From an uncultured Maricaulis sp. (GTDB lineage Bacteria; Pseudomonadota; Alphaproteobacteria; Caulobacterales; Maricaulaceae): a DNA stretch of 64,000 nucleotides. Both the position numbers and the translations under genes were made by a program. Of the stretch, positions 9,229 to 17,946 are shown in pieces (position 1 is the stretch's first letter; the number at the start of each line of letters is the position of its first letter). The notes under the pieces are model-generated. The model saw nothing but the letters and a program-made list of their open reading frames with translations, ran no database searches and was not told the DNA's origin. The stretch covers positions 124,001-188,000 of the forward strand of contig NZ_CAMYLS010000007.1 in NCBI RefSeq assembly GCF_947259345.1, given 5' to 3'.

Positions 9229-9978
9229 ATGAAATGGCTCTTCCCCCTTCTGCTCCTGACGTTCAGCGGATTGTCCCTGCCGGTTGCCTCCGCGCAGGAA
9301 GACGCCGGGATGCCGGGCGAAGAGCGTCCGGTCCTGGTTGAGCTCTTCACCAGCCAGGGCTGTGGGCTGTGTCCGGAAGCCAATCGCTATCTCGGTGAAC
9401 TGGACCAGCGCGAGAATGTTTTCGTGCTCGCCTACGCCGTGTCCTACTGGGACATGTATGGCTGGACCGACACCTATGCCCGACCGGAATATGTCCAGCG
9501 TCAGCGGACCTATCTGCCGCGGCTCGACGTACCCCGCCTCTACACCCCCCATTTCGTGGTCGATGGTGTCGCCGACGCCCCGGGCTGGGAACGCGATGCG
9601 GTGGCCGATGCCGTGGAAGCGCGACTCACCGCCATGCCGGATAGCCCTGTTATTACAGTTTCCGATGGGCCGTTCGGCTCCTTCCAGGTCACACTGGACG
9701 GTCATGCGCCCGAAGAGGAGCTCGACGTCTGGCTCGTCGCCTATGCGCCGGGATGGGCGACGGTCGAGGTCCGCGCAGGCGAGAATGACGGCCTCGACAT
9801 GCTTCACTACAACATGGTCAAGAGCATGACCTATCTGGGTAATTGGTCCGGCGGACCAGCCACTTTCACCGGCGAAAGCTTCCGCCGCTATGGCACGGTC
9901 GCGATCGTCCAGGGCGCCAATGGCGGCCCCGTCTATGGCTATGCCCGGGTTGCCCCCAGCGAAACCGGCACGCGCTAA
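9229..9978 (+). CDS. DUF1223 thioredoxin-like secreted protein
   Basis: A 249-residue protein with a clear signal peptide (cleavage near SA-QE, residues 22-23). DUF1223 features follow: VELFTSQGCGLCPEAN with Cys45 and Cys48 in a CXXC, a YAVSYWDMYGWTDTYA block, and YTPHFVVDG, where YTPQxVVDG is the usual form. The fold is thioredoxin-like and the location is predicted to be periplasmic; the function of the family is not established. The start MKWLFPLLLL was chosen for the signal peptide. Confidence 0.85.
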   Translation: MKWLFPLLLLTFSGLSLPVASAQEDAGMPGEERPVLVELFTSQGCGLCPEANRYLGELDQRENVFVLAYAVSYWDMYGWTDTYARPEYVQRQRTYLPRLDVPRLYTPHFVVDGVADAPGWERDAVADAVEARLTAMPDSPVITVSDGPFGSFQVTLDGHAPEEELDVWLVAYAPGWATVEVRAGENDGLDMLHYNMVKSMTYLGNWSGGPATFTGESFRRYGTVAIVQGANGGPVYGYARVAPSETGTR

Positions 9979-10051
9979 CGCGGGGCAACTTGCAGCTTGA
10001 ACGACCCGCAGTTCACCCCCTAGAGTTACTGCAACTTGGGGGAGTTGTGTG

Positions 10052-12187
10052 ATGTTGTTACGCGTCTTGATCGGAGCCGGCCTGGCTCTGGTTTCATCGA
10101 TCAGTGCACTTTGGCTGTATCATCAGGTCACGCCTTCAGACGCGACACCTTCGACTCCGCCGCTGCACGAGCCCATCCGCTTCGCACCGTCGGTCGAGCC
10201 CGAGATCACATTCCAACCCCGACCGGATTATGTCCGCGTTGTCGATGTCCCGCCCCCTGACGCAGTCGACAAGCCGGCGCAAAACGGGCTGAGGCCTGTT
10301 TTATTCGACTATCAATCCCGGGCCGGTGCCCGGTCCATGGCGCACTACTACCGGCAAGTCTTCGATGCCACCACTCAGGCCGGCGCGACGGGCCTGTCAC
10401 AGGTTTTCATACCATTTGACCCCACGACCCAAACTGTTGCCTTGCACAGCGTCATGCTCCTGCGAGACGACGAGACCCTGGATGTCACAGGGGAAGTGCG
10501 CGTCGAATTCGTACGCCCGGATGGCGCCGTCCAGATGCGCATTTTCAACGGCAGTGTGACCGGTCTTGTCCGCGTGCCGGGGACCCGGTCCGGCGATCGC
10601 CTCGATATTGAATACTCGATTACGGATCATTCGACCGTGACCGGCTTTCGCCACTCGCAGGTGATCAGCTTGGGCGCACCGCTCAATCAATTCATGCAGG
10701 TTCACCTGCGCTCTGCCTGGCTCGGTGACCCGCCGCAGCATGCGGTTTTCGGTGGCGCACCGGACATGACGGAAGTTCGCGAAGGCAATTATACCGTCCT
10801 GGAATTCGGGCCCGAGACCATGCCGGTCGCCGAGCGGGAAGTTCTGACCCCTTATTGGCACTTTCCCGCCCCTCTATTCCTGGCATCTCAGTTCGAGACC
10901 TGGCACGAAGTCGCCAGCTGGGGCGAAAGCTTCTACACTCCCGTCGATGACCCGCTGATCACCGAGCTGGCATCTGCCATCCAGTCTGAATACCCGAACG
11001 AGGAGGCCCGCATCCTCGCGGCCCTGAGGCACGTTCAGAACGAGATCAGCTATTTTGCCATCCTCCTCGGTGAGGGCGGCTACCGGCCGGTCCATCCGGC
11101 CGAAACGCTGCGCTTTTCCGAAGGCGACTGCAAAGCCAAGGCATTGCTCCTGATCTCACTCCTGGATGCGATGGGGATCGAGGCGCAAGCCGCGTTCGTC
11201 CACACCGAATCCGGACGCGGAATTGACAATCTTCCGCCCACACCCTTCGCCTTCAATCATGTGATTGTTGAAATCGGGTTCGGAAATCGCCGCCACCTTG
11301 TCGATCCGACGGACATTGAAAGGTCCGGCGGGCTGGCGGAGCAAACCCGACGAGACTGGGGCTTTGTGCTCGTTGCAGACTCGGATCGCGGCGTCCTTGA
11401 ACGTGTGTCCGTCCGGCCCTCCCGTGTGCCATTGGCCGACATTGATGAGCAATTCTCGATTGCCAGCGCCGACCGGGATGACCACCGCGCAGTCCTGAGG
11501 ACGCGCTGGATATATCGCGGCGAAATGGCTGACACCATTCGACAGGAAATTCGTCTCAACGGCATGGAGGCGACGCTCGCAAACTACGAGCGCTTTTACG
11601 CAAGTCGCTCAGCAAGCATGACTGTGATCGGTGCGGCTGAGCTTGCCGATGATCCGGAGACCGGACACCTCGTCTACACAGCAGAGATGCAACTGGATTT
11701 GTTCGACTTCAGTCATCCGGATTCGGACATGCCGAGCTACATGTTTATCGCGCACGGGGCCTCACGAGCAATTCTGGGCGCGCCTCTGGAGGCGCGCGAA
11801 AACCCGCTCGCCTTGCCCTACCCTTACGACTTCCGACATCGCATCACGCTGAACCTGCCCGAGGGTAGCTCGCACTGGGTTCCCGATGACCCGAGCTATC
11901 ATCAATACATGGACTCGCTGACCGTCGAGAACGCCGCATTCGAGCTGACCGACAGCCGGGATTTCGGCGAAAATCGCGTTGTCCTGACCGCCCGGACACG
12001 CATTCTTGCGCCGGAGGTCAGGCCGGAACTCTTCACACGCGTCGAGAACGACCTGCAGGGGTCGGACTTGATGTCCTATCTCGTGATTGGCGAACACATG
12101 AATGTTCAAGTTGATCCCGGGCGAATGCAGAGCCTGTTGATTCCCAGCCACGCGCCCAGCCTGCCGGAATATACAGCGGTCCGCTAA
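10052..12187 (+). CDS. DUF3857 / transglutaminase-like protein (paralogue 1)
   Basis: About 711 residues. An N-terminal membrane helix (residues 1-25) is followed by a large extracytoplasmic part: a DUF3857 beta-rich domain, then a transglutaminase-like papain-fold domain with the catalytic candidates GDCKAKALLLISLL (Cys), FNHVIVEI (His) and LVDPTD (Asp). Substrate unknown; such proteins may be proteases or cross-linkers at the envelope. ATG 10052 follows a GGGGGAG site at 7 bases. A paralogue lies at 46826. Its stop overlaps the regA stop by 4 bp. Confidence 0.85.
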   Translation: MLLRVLIGAGLALVSSISALWLYHQVTPSDATPSTPPLHEPIRFAPSVEPEITFQPRPDYVRVVDVPPPDAVDKPAQNGLRPVLFDYQSRAGARSMAHYYRQVFDATTQAGATGLSQVFIPFDPTTQTVALHSVMLLRDDETLDVTGEVRVEFVRPDGAVQMRIFNGSVTGLVRVPGTRSGDRLDIEYSITDHSTVTGFRHSQVISLGAPLNQFMQVHLRSAWLGDPPQHAVFGGAPDMTEVREGNYTVLEFGPETMPVAEREVLTPYWHFPAPLFLASQFETWHEVASWGESFYTPVDDPLITELASAIQSEYPNEEARILAALRHVQNEISYFAILLGEGGYRPVHPAETLRFSEGDCKAKALLLISLLDAMGIEAQAAFVHTESGRGIDNLPPTPFAFNHVIVEIGFGNRRHLVDPTDIERSGGLAEQTRRDWGFVLVADSDRGVLERVSVRPSRVPLADIDEQFSIASADRDDHRAVLRTRWIYRGEMADTIRQEIRLNGMEATLANYERFYASRSASMTVIGAAELADDPETGHLVYTAEMQLDLFDFSHPDSDMPSYMFIAHGASRAILGAPLEARENPLALPYPYDFRHRITLNLPEGSSHWVPDDPSYHQYMDSLTVENAAFELTDSRDFGENRVVLTARTRILAPEVRPELFTRVENDLQGSDLMSYLVIGEHMNVQVDPGRMQSLLIPSHAPSLPEYTAVR

Positions 12188-12735
12188 CGCGGGGCGCGCT
12201 TGGCCAGGATACGCTGCAGGGTGCGACGGTGCATGTTCAGACGACGCGCTGTTTCCGAGACATTGTGATCACAAAGCTCGAAGACGCGCTGGATGTGTTC
12301 CCAGCGCACGCGGTCAGCCGACATCGGGTTTTCCGGCGGCTCGGGCTTGTCTTCCGGGTGGGCCAGCAGGGCCTTGATGATGTCATCGGCATCGGCCGGC
12401 TTGGACAGATAGTCCACCGCTCCGGCTTTCACCGCAGCAACCGCGGTGGCGATATTGCCATAGCCGGTCAGCATGACGACACGGCAATCGGCGCGCGACG
12501 CGTGCAGCGCCTTGACCACGTCGAGACCATCTCCGTCCTGAAGGCGCAGGTCCAGCACGGCAAAGGCCGGCGGGTTGGACCTGGCCACTTCCTTGGCCTC
12601 GTCGACACTGGCAACAGCCGAGACGACGAAGCCGCGACCGGTCATGGCGCGGCCGAGACGGGTCCGGAAGGGCGCGTCATCGTCCAGGATGAGAAGGGAT
12701 TTGTCCTCGGGAAGCTCGTATTCGATCTCGCTCAC
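12184..12735 (-). CDS. regA: Redox response regulator RegA/ActR/PrrA family
   Basis: A 183-residue two-domain regulator. The receiver domain (about 12-128) carries the acidic pocket LDDD, phosphoacceptor Asp62 in VLDLRLQDGDG, and Lys112. A proline-rich linker follows, then a Fis-type helix-turn-helix (about 158-180) with NVSETARRLNMHRRTLQRIL, the hallmark of RegA/ActR/PrrA. It controls respiration, redox and carbon/nitrogen genes in response to RegB. Downstream of regB with a 37-bp gap. Confidence 0.93.
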   Translation of the reverse strand: MSEIEYELPEDKSLLILDDDAPFRTRLGRAMTGRGFVVSAVASVDEAKEVARSNPPAFAVLDLRLQDGDGLDVVKALHASRADCRVVMLTGYGNIATAVAAVKAGAVDYLSKPADADDIIKALLAHPEDKPEPPENPMSADRVRWEHIQRVFELCDHNVSETARRLNMHRRTLQRILAKRAPR

Positions 12736-12772
12736 GCGTCGGTCCTCGCGAATTCTTGGTCTTTGTTCATCT

Positions 12773-14095
12773 CTAACCCAGTGCGGGCGGCGCCTCTACC
12801 CGTTTGCGCGGCCAGCGGATGGAAACCACCGCCCCGCCCGGCGCGGGCACGTTGTCGAAGCGCACAACACCGCCGCTCTTCTCGATCATGGTCTTGGCGA
12901 TGAAGACGCCGAGACCCAGACCGCCCTGGCCGGGTGTTCCCGACCGGGTTGTGACATAAGGCTCGCCAATCTTGGACAGGATTTCCGAGCTGAAACCCGG
13001 CCCGTCATCGAGGACCCGGACATAAATGTTGGTGCGGTCCCAGCGCCCTTCCACAACAACCCGCGAAGCCGCGAAATCGACGGAGTTCTCTATGAAATTC
13101 CCTATCCCGTAGAGCAGTTCGGGGATGCGTTTGAGCACGGGCGGATCGCCACTACCAGCCTCCGTCACTTCCACCGTCACCACCGGTCCGAGACCCCGCA
13201 AGGGCGCACTGGCTTCCTCGAGGGCCGCGTGAAATTCGATCCGGTCATGACGTACGTCGGAGGCCTCCTGAACCTCGCCCAACCGCTTCAGTATGTCGCG
13301 GCAACGGCGGGCCTGGGTAACCAGGAGATCGGCATCCTCGGCGAGAGGTGAGCCGGCCTCGATCTCGCGGAGCATTTCCTTGGCGGTGAGCTGAATGGTT
13401 GCGAGCGGTGTCCCCAACTCGTGCGCGGCGGCGGCCGACAGCGCGCCCAGAGCCGACAAGCGCTGCTCGCGTGACAGGACGCTCTGGGTTGCCGCGAGCG
13501 CCGTGGCCATGCGTTTGCCCTCCTGGCTAACGCGCCAAGAATAAACCGCAGTGAACGCCACCGCGATGAAAATGGCGGCCCACAGGCCGAAGACATACAT
13601 GCCTGGCAGGTCGAGCGCGTCGCCGCCATACCAGGGCAGGGGCAGGCTCCACAGCCACATCGCGCCGGTTCCGGCGATCGCAATGGCTGCGACCCCGCCT
13701 GACCAGCGTGCGGGCAGGGCGGCGACGGCGATGATGATGGGCGCGGCCAGCATCACCACGAAGGGGTTTTGCAGTCCGCCGGTCAGGGTCAGCAGCGCGC
13801 ACATCTGGAGAACGTCGAAACCCAGCTGGGCGAAGGCCTCCCAGTCACGGGCGAATTTCTGCGGCGGCACGGCGAGGGTCAGCCAGGTATTCACCAGCGC
13901 GCTCATGGCAATAAGGCCGAGGCAGAAGCCGATCGGGAGCTCGAACCCGACCAGGAAATGCACGATCAGGATGGTCAGGGTCTGGCCGCCAACCGCCAGC
14001 CATCTCAACATGACCAGCGTGCGCAGACGCAAACGGCCGAAGACCGGCGTCAGATGGGCATCACCGCCATAGGGGTCCCAATCGCTCTCACTCAT
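12773..14095 (-). CDS. regB: Redox sensor histidine kinase RegB/ActS/PrrB family
   Basis: A 440-residue membrane kinase. Six N-terminal membrane spans include the quinone-sensing heptad GGLQNPF (residues 106-112). The H-box is HELGTPL with His225, and RRCRDILKRLG contains Cys265, the same number as the redox-active cysteine known from Rhodobacter capsulatus RegB. The ATPase domain shows NFIENSVDFA (N-box), DDGPGFS and GLGLGVFI. It phosphorylates RegA according to the redox state of the quinone pool. The divergent sco gene recalls the regB-senC arrangement. Confidence 0.94.
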   Translation of the reverse strand: MSESDWDPYGGDAHLTPVFGRLRLRTLVMLRWLAVGGQTLTILIVHFLVGFELPIGFCLGLIAMSALVNTWLTLAVPPQKFARDWEAFAQLGFDVLQMCALLTLTGGLQNPFVVMLAAPIIIAVAALPARWSGGVAAIAIAGTGAMWLWSLPLPWYGGDALDLPGMYVFGLWAAIFIAVAFTAVYSWRVSQEGKRMATALAATQSVLSREQRLSALGALSAAAAHELGTPLATIQLTAKEMLREIEAGSPLAEDADLLVTQARRCRDILKRLGEVQEASDVRHDRIEFHAALEEASAPLRGLGPVVTVEVTEAGSGDPPVLKRIPELLYGIGNFIENSVDFAASRVVVEGRWDRTNIYVRVLDDGPGFSSEILSKIGEPYVTTRSGTPGQGGLGLGVFIAKTMIEKSGGVVRFDNVPAPGGAVVSIRWPRKRVEAPPALG

Positions 14096-14247
14096 TGCCT
14101 AACCGCCTCCTGAATGCGTGACCGCGTCCGGTGATGGACAGCGAGAAGGCTTGGCCCTACCTTCGCACTCGCAGCAAAATCGATGCATCCTGACTAGCAT
14201 GCTTCGTTCGCGCCCGGATAGATCGGGGGCTTCGCCAAGGAGTGACA

Positions 14248-14880
14248 ATGCCGCGTCCATTGCTCTGGCTGCTGATCGCAGCGCCCACAGTCTTGTTGAT
14301 TGCGTTTTTCACCCTCCTCCTGACCCAACCGGATCAGGTCGAAGAGCGCCGCGCCGGCGTGCGCACAACCGGTGAGGCCCAGGTGGGCGGTCCTTTCGAG
14401 CTCGTCGACCAGACTGGCACAACCGTCACCCAGGATGCCTATGCCGGCAAGGTCATGCTGATCTATTTCGGCTATACCTACTGCCCCGATGTCTGCCCCT
14501 TCTCACTGCAGATCATGGCCGCCGCGATGGATCAGCTCGATGCGGATCAACAAGCCCGTATCCAACCCATTCTGATCACGGTTGACCCGGAGCGCGACAC
14601 GCCGGAGCAAATGGCGCGCTATGTCAGTTCACCAGCCTTCCCGGATGGCCTCGTTGGCCTGACAGGCAGCGAAGAGCAGATCGCCGCGGTCGCGCGCGCC
14701 TATCGGGTCGTCTACCAGCGCGCCGAAGACGACACTAGCGCTGACTATCTGATGGACCACTCCTCGATTATCTATGTGATGGATGGCGAAGGCCGTTTCG
14801 TCGACCTCTTTACCTCAGGCGTGAACCCGCGCGATCTCGCACTGCGCCTGCAAGACTTCCTTGAGGAAAATCCCGGATAG
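14248..14880 (+). CDS. SCO1/SenC family copper chaperone
   Basis: A 210-residue membrane-anchored thioredoxin-like protein (membrane helix about residues 5-26). The copper site is complete: YTYCPDVCP with Cys79 and Cys83 (CXXXC), and His171 in MDHSSIIYVMD. Sco proteins deliver copper or reduce the CuA centre of cytochrome c oxidase. ATG 14248 follows AAGGAG; the in-frame GTG at 14242 overlaps that site and is less likely. Transcribed divergently from regB and 46 bp ahead of the depolymerase gene, possibly in one transcript. Confidence 0.92.
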   Translation: MPRPLLWLLIAAPTVLLIAFFTLLLTQPDQVEERRAGVRTTGEAQVGGPFELVDQTGTTVTQDAYAGKVMLIYFGYTYCPDVCPFSLQIMAAAMDQLDADQQARIQPILITVDPERDTPEQMARYVSSPAFPDGLVGLTGSEEQIAAVARAYRVVYQRAEDDTSADYLMDHSSIIYVMDGEGRFVDLFTSGVNPRDLALRLQDFLEENPG

Positions 14881-14926
14881 TCGTCCGGAACAGTGCCGGC
14901 GCCCGGCGCCGACGCCAGGAGAGCTC

Positions 14927-16192
14927 ATGCTTTACAGCGTCTATGAATTCAATCGTATCGCCATGACACCATGGCGTGCCGCGGCCAATGCCACCCGGCA
15001 GGCCCTCCGCTCGCCCATGAACCCGATGGCGGACACCATTGCCGGGCGCTCGATGGCCGCCGCCGCCGAGCTCTTTGAATCGGTGACGCGGCGCTATGCC
15101 AAGCCGGAATGGATGCTGGATCACACGACGGTCAACGGCAAATGCGTGGGCGTCAGTGAGGAAATCGTCTGGACCAAACCCTGGTGCTCGCTGCTGCATT
15201 TCGAGCGCGACCATGACGCACTCATCGCGGCCCGCGGCGACACGAAACCGGACCGGAAAGTCCTCTTTGTCGCGCCGATGTCGGGCCACTATGCGACCCT
15301 GCTGCGCGGCACGGTCGAAGCCTTTTTGCCCGACAGCGACGTCTACATCACGGACTGGCAGGATGCGCGCATGGTGCCGGTCACGGATGGTCGCTTCGAC
15401 CTTGATGACTTCACCAGCTATATCCGCGAAATGATCAGCCTGCTTGGCCCAGACGTTCATGTCGTTGCTGTCTGCCAGCCTGGTCCACCCACACTCGCCT
15501 CGATCGCCTTGATGGCCCAGGATGATGATCCCAAGCGGCCCGCCTCGATGACCTATATGGGCTCGCCGATCGACACACGCCTGTCGCCGACCGTGCCGAA
15601 CAAATTGGCGGAAGAGAAACCGTTCGACTGGTTTGCCAGCAATCTGATTCACACCGTGCCGGCCCCGAATCCGGGTGCCTTCCGGCGCGTCTATCCGGGC
15701 TTCCTGCAGCTGGCCGGCTTCATGAACATGAATCTGGAACGCCATGTCGATGCGCATTGGGATTTCTTCACCCACCTTGTCGACGGCGATGGCGACAGCG
15801 CCGACAAGCACCGTACCTTCTACGACGAGTATCTCGCCGTCATGGACCTGTCCGAGGAATTTTACCTGCAGACCATCACGGACGTCTTCCAGGAGCACAA
15901 GCTGGCCAAGGGCACGCAGATGCATGGCGACCGCAAGGTCGACCCGGCCGCGATCAAGGATGTCGCCCTGCTGACGGTGGAAGGCGAGAATGACGATATT
16001 TCCGGGATTGGTCAGACCCAGGCCGCTCACACACTGTGCTCGGGGCTGCCGGACGCGCTGCAACAGGACTGGATCCAGCCCGATGTCGGCCATTACGGCG
16101 TGTTCAATGGTCGCCGTTTCCGCGAGCAGATTGCGCCGCGCATGAAAGCCTTCATGGACGAAACTGGCGAGGCTGCACTCGCAAGTCGCTAG
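14927..16192 (+). CDS. phaZ: Intracellular poly(3-hydroxybutyrate) depolymerase
   Basis: A 421-residue alpha/beta hydrolase of the PhaZ1-type intracellular depolymerases, which degrade amorphous PHB granules. The nucleophile is a cysteine in VVAVCQPGPPTLAS (Cys183), which coincides in number with that of Ralstonia eutropha PhaZ1. An N-terminal MLYSVYEFNR block and a C-terminal VGHYGVFNGRRFREQIAPR with the catalytic His also match. ATG 14927 is preceded by CAGGAGAG. No PHB synthase or phasin gene is in the window. It ends in front of a strong terminator. Confidence 0.93.
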   Translation: MLYSVYEFNRIAMTPWRAAANATRQALRSPMNPMADTIAGRSMAAAAELFESVTRRYAKPEWMLDHTTVNGKCVGVSEEIVWTKPWCSLLHFERDHDALIAARGDTKPDRKVLFVAPMSGHYATLLRGTVEAFLPDSDVYITDWQDARMVPVTDGRFDLDDFTSYIREMISLLGPDVHVVAVCQPGPPTLASIALMAQDDDPKRPASMTYMGSPIDTRLSPTVPNKLAEEKPFDWFASNLIHTVPAPNPGAFRRVYPGFLQLAGFMNMNLERHVDAHWDFFTHLVDGDGDSADKHRTFYDEYLAVMDLSEEFYLQTITDVFQEHKLAKGTQMHGDRKVDPAAIKDVALLTVEGENDDISGIGQTQAAHTLCSGLPDALQQDWIQPDVGHYGVFNGRRFREQIAPRMKAFMDETGEAALASR

Positions 16193-16217
16193 GCTGCTGC
16201 GGCCGGGACGAACAAAA

Positions 16218-16250
16218 AAAGGCGCTGGTCGAGCCCGACCAGCGCCTTTC
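16218..16250. terminator. Bidirectional rho-independent terminator
   Basis: A perfect 14-bp stem AAAGGCGCTGGTCG / CGACCAGCGCCTTT with a 4-base AGCC loop, flanked by A-run and T-rich sides. It lies between the convergent phaZ and the secreted-protein gene and can serve both strands. Confidence 0.9.
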
Positions 16251-16271
16251 TTGTGTGGCATCCGCGATCGA

Positions 16272-17840
16272 TCAGGGCGCTTCGGAGGTGAAGCTCAGCC
16301 CCAGCGCGTTGTAGTCAAACGTACCGGCCTCGATATCGACCATCATCTGACCGATGCTGAGCGGCTCGGGCGGCGTCATATCGACGGTCAGGCTCCCACC
16401 CTGATTGACGAAGTTCGTCAGGGCGGAGGACAATTCAGCCAGCACCGGGCGCGGGATTTCCGGCGGTGCCGCCATCAGACCCATGCCCATCATCGCGCCG
16501 GCCTGAACCCGCAACTCGTCCTTGGTGACGCCCTGGGCAGCTGCCCCGGCCTCAAGCGCCCGATCGAGCAGCGACAGGTCGACGAAGCGCATCGACATGT
16601 TGTTGATGAGAAGCGGTCCCATCAGATTGACCATGGCATCCATCTGGGCAGCCGTGTCGGACTCATCGACAGTGGACAGCGTTTCCATCGCATCTGGCAT
16701 GTTGGCGAGATACTCGTTGAAGCCGGACATGTCCTGGCCCATCTCGATGCGCAGGCCATCGGTCAGTTCGATATAATTCTCGCCCGTCGTATAGGACCGG
16801 CCCGTGTCTTCGTCATAAACCGAATTGGCCTGCATGCGCAGTTCAAGCTGCTCATAGCCAAGCATACCCAATCCCATGGCAAGCTGTGCGCCGGCCGGTT
16901 TGGACGGATCCGGGATCAGCATGGCGGAGCCGAGCTCGGCCGTGCTGGTAATGCGCGAACCGCTGCGCTCCATGGCCGCCGTCAGGTGATCCATGGAGAA
17001 GTGAACGCCCGACGCCTCGACCAGGATGTCGCGCACCGCGAAACGGTCATAGATGTCGACCGGCGAGAGGAAGGCACTCTGATAATAGGCCTGCATCACA
17101 GCGTCTTCGTCAGCACCGGCCGCCGCCGCATCCATCATGTCGGCATAGGCCGCCGTCTGGAAACCGATGATCGACATTTCGCCAAGATTGACGGTGACAT
17201 CCTCGCCGGTCTCGTCAGCGCCGGAGAAGGCGAAGCCCAGCATGGCAAGGCGGCCCAGCTCAACGCGCGAATACTGCTCGACGACGAATTGGGCCAGGCT
17301 GAACTCGAACGGATTGCCGTCCTCTTCGCCATTGCCCGTCAGGCCTTCGATCGCGAAGCCCTCAAACTCGTACAGATTCCAGTCTGGCTCGTAATCATCG
17401 CCATTTTCACCGGCGACAGCGCGTCCGAAGTCATGGGTCATGACGGCGTTCGGGCCATCGAGGCTGATGCGGTCGAGGCGGATCACCGTGCCGTCCGTCT
17501 CGTCGGTCGCGATGATGCCTTCGAGCGCGAGTCCGTCAAACAGGACTTCGCCGTCGGAGTCGAGACGCAGCGTGTCGAAGATCATGCGATCAACCTGCAC
17601 CGAGTCCGGACCGCCATCGCCTTCATCATTGATATCGCTGAAGGTGACATCATTCAGAATGTAGCGACCGCCACGAAAGCTGGCACTGTCATAGGTGAAG
17701 CCGTCCTGGTCGCCATCAAGTCCCATCCGCTCCATGGCGGCTTCCGCCGCAGCACGGCTCTGGGCCTCAACACTCCCGGCCGGCAGCATGTAAACGGCGA
17801 CACTCGCCGCGGCCGCGGCAGTAAGCAGGCTATATCTCAT
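16272..17840 (-). CDS. Large secreted protein of unknown function
   Basis: A 522-residue protein that I do not recognise. It has a signal peptide (MRYSLLTAAAAASVAVYMLP, cleavage near VEA-Q), is strongly acidic and methionine-rich, and lacks cysteines after the signal. Recurring short segments built on 'L-x-D-G-L-x-I/L-E' and 'D-R-I/M-x-L-D' suggest a repetitive beta-rich fold, loosely like YdgA/AsmA-type envelope proteins. It ends PPEPLSIGQMM...YNALGLSFTSEAP. The ATG at 17840 follows GAGGGGGTC; longer in-frame starts would overlap the penicillin-binding protein gene. Confidence 0.7.
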   Translation of the reverse strand: MRYSLLTAAAAASVAVYMLPAGSVEAQSRAAAEAAMERMGLDGDQDGFTYDSASFRGGRYILNDVTFSDINDEGDGGPDSVQVDRMIFDTLRLDSDGEVLFDGLALEGIIATDETDGTVIRLDRISLDGPNAVMTHDFGRAVAGENGDDYEPDWNLYEFEGFAIEGLTGNGEEDGNPFEFSLAQFVVEQYSRVELGRLAMLGFAFSGADETGEDVTVNLGEMSIIGFQTAAYADMMDAAAAGADEDAVMQAYYQSAFLSPVDIYDRFAVRDILVEASGVHFSMDHLTAAMERSGSRITSTAELGSAMLIPDPSKPAGAQLAMGLGMLGYEQLELRMQANSVYDEDTGRSYTTGENYIELTDGLRIEMGQDMSGFNEYLANMPDAMETLSTVDESDTAAQMDAMVNLMGPLLINNMSMRFVDLSLLDRALEAGAAAQGVTKDELRVQAGAMMGMGLMAAPPEIPRPVLAELSSALTNFVNQGGSLTVDMTPPEPLSIGQMMVDIEAGTFDYNALGLSFTSEAP

Positions 17841-17946
17841 AATGACCCCCTCATGGATCGGTGTTTCTAGGTCCCTCAAGCGGGAGTTTAACACCACGAA
17901 TGCGACACGTCCTTGAAACAATGTGCCTCTTTGGGGGGATTTTGGG

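Noticed and set aside
14810-16261. A 483-codon open frame on the - strand
   Set aside because: Antisense to phaZ, which carries the Cys nucleophile motif and a strong ribosome-binding site. The frame is a by-product of GC-rich codon use.
16251-17870. A 539-codon open frame on the + strand
   Set aside because: It is antisense to the secreted-protein gene at 16272-17840, has a His/Arg-heavy shadow composition, and no signal, family or ribosome-binding site. The minus-strand gene has all three positive signs.
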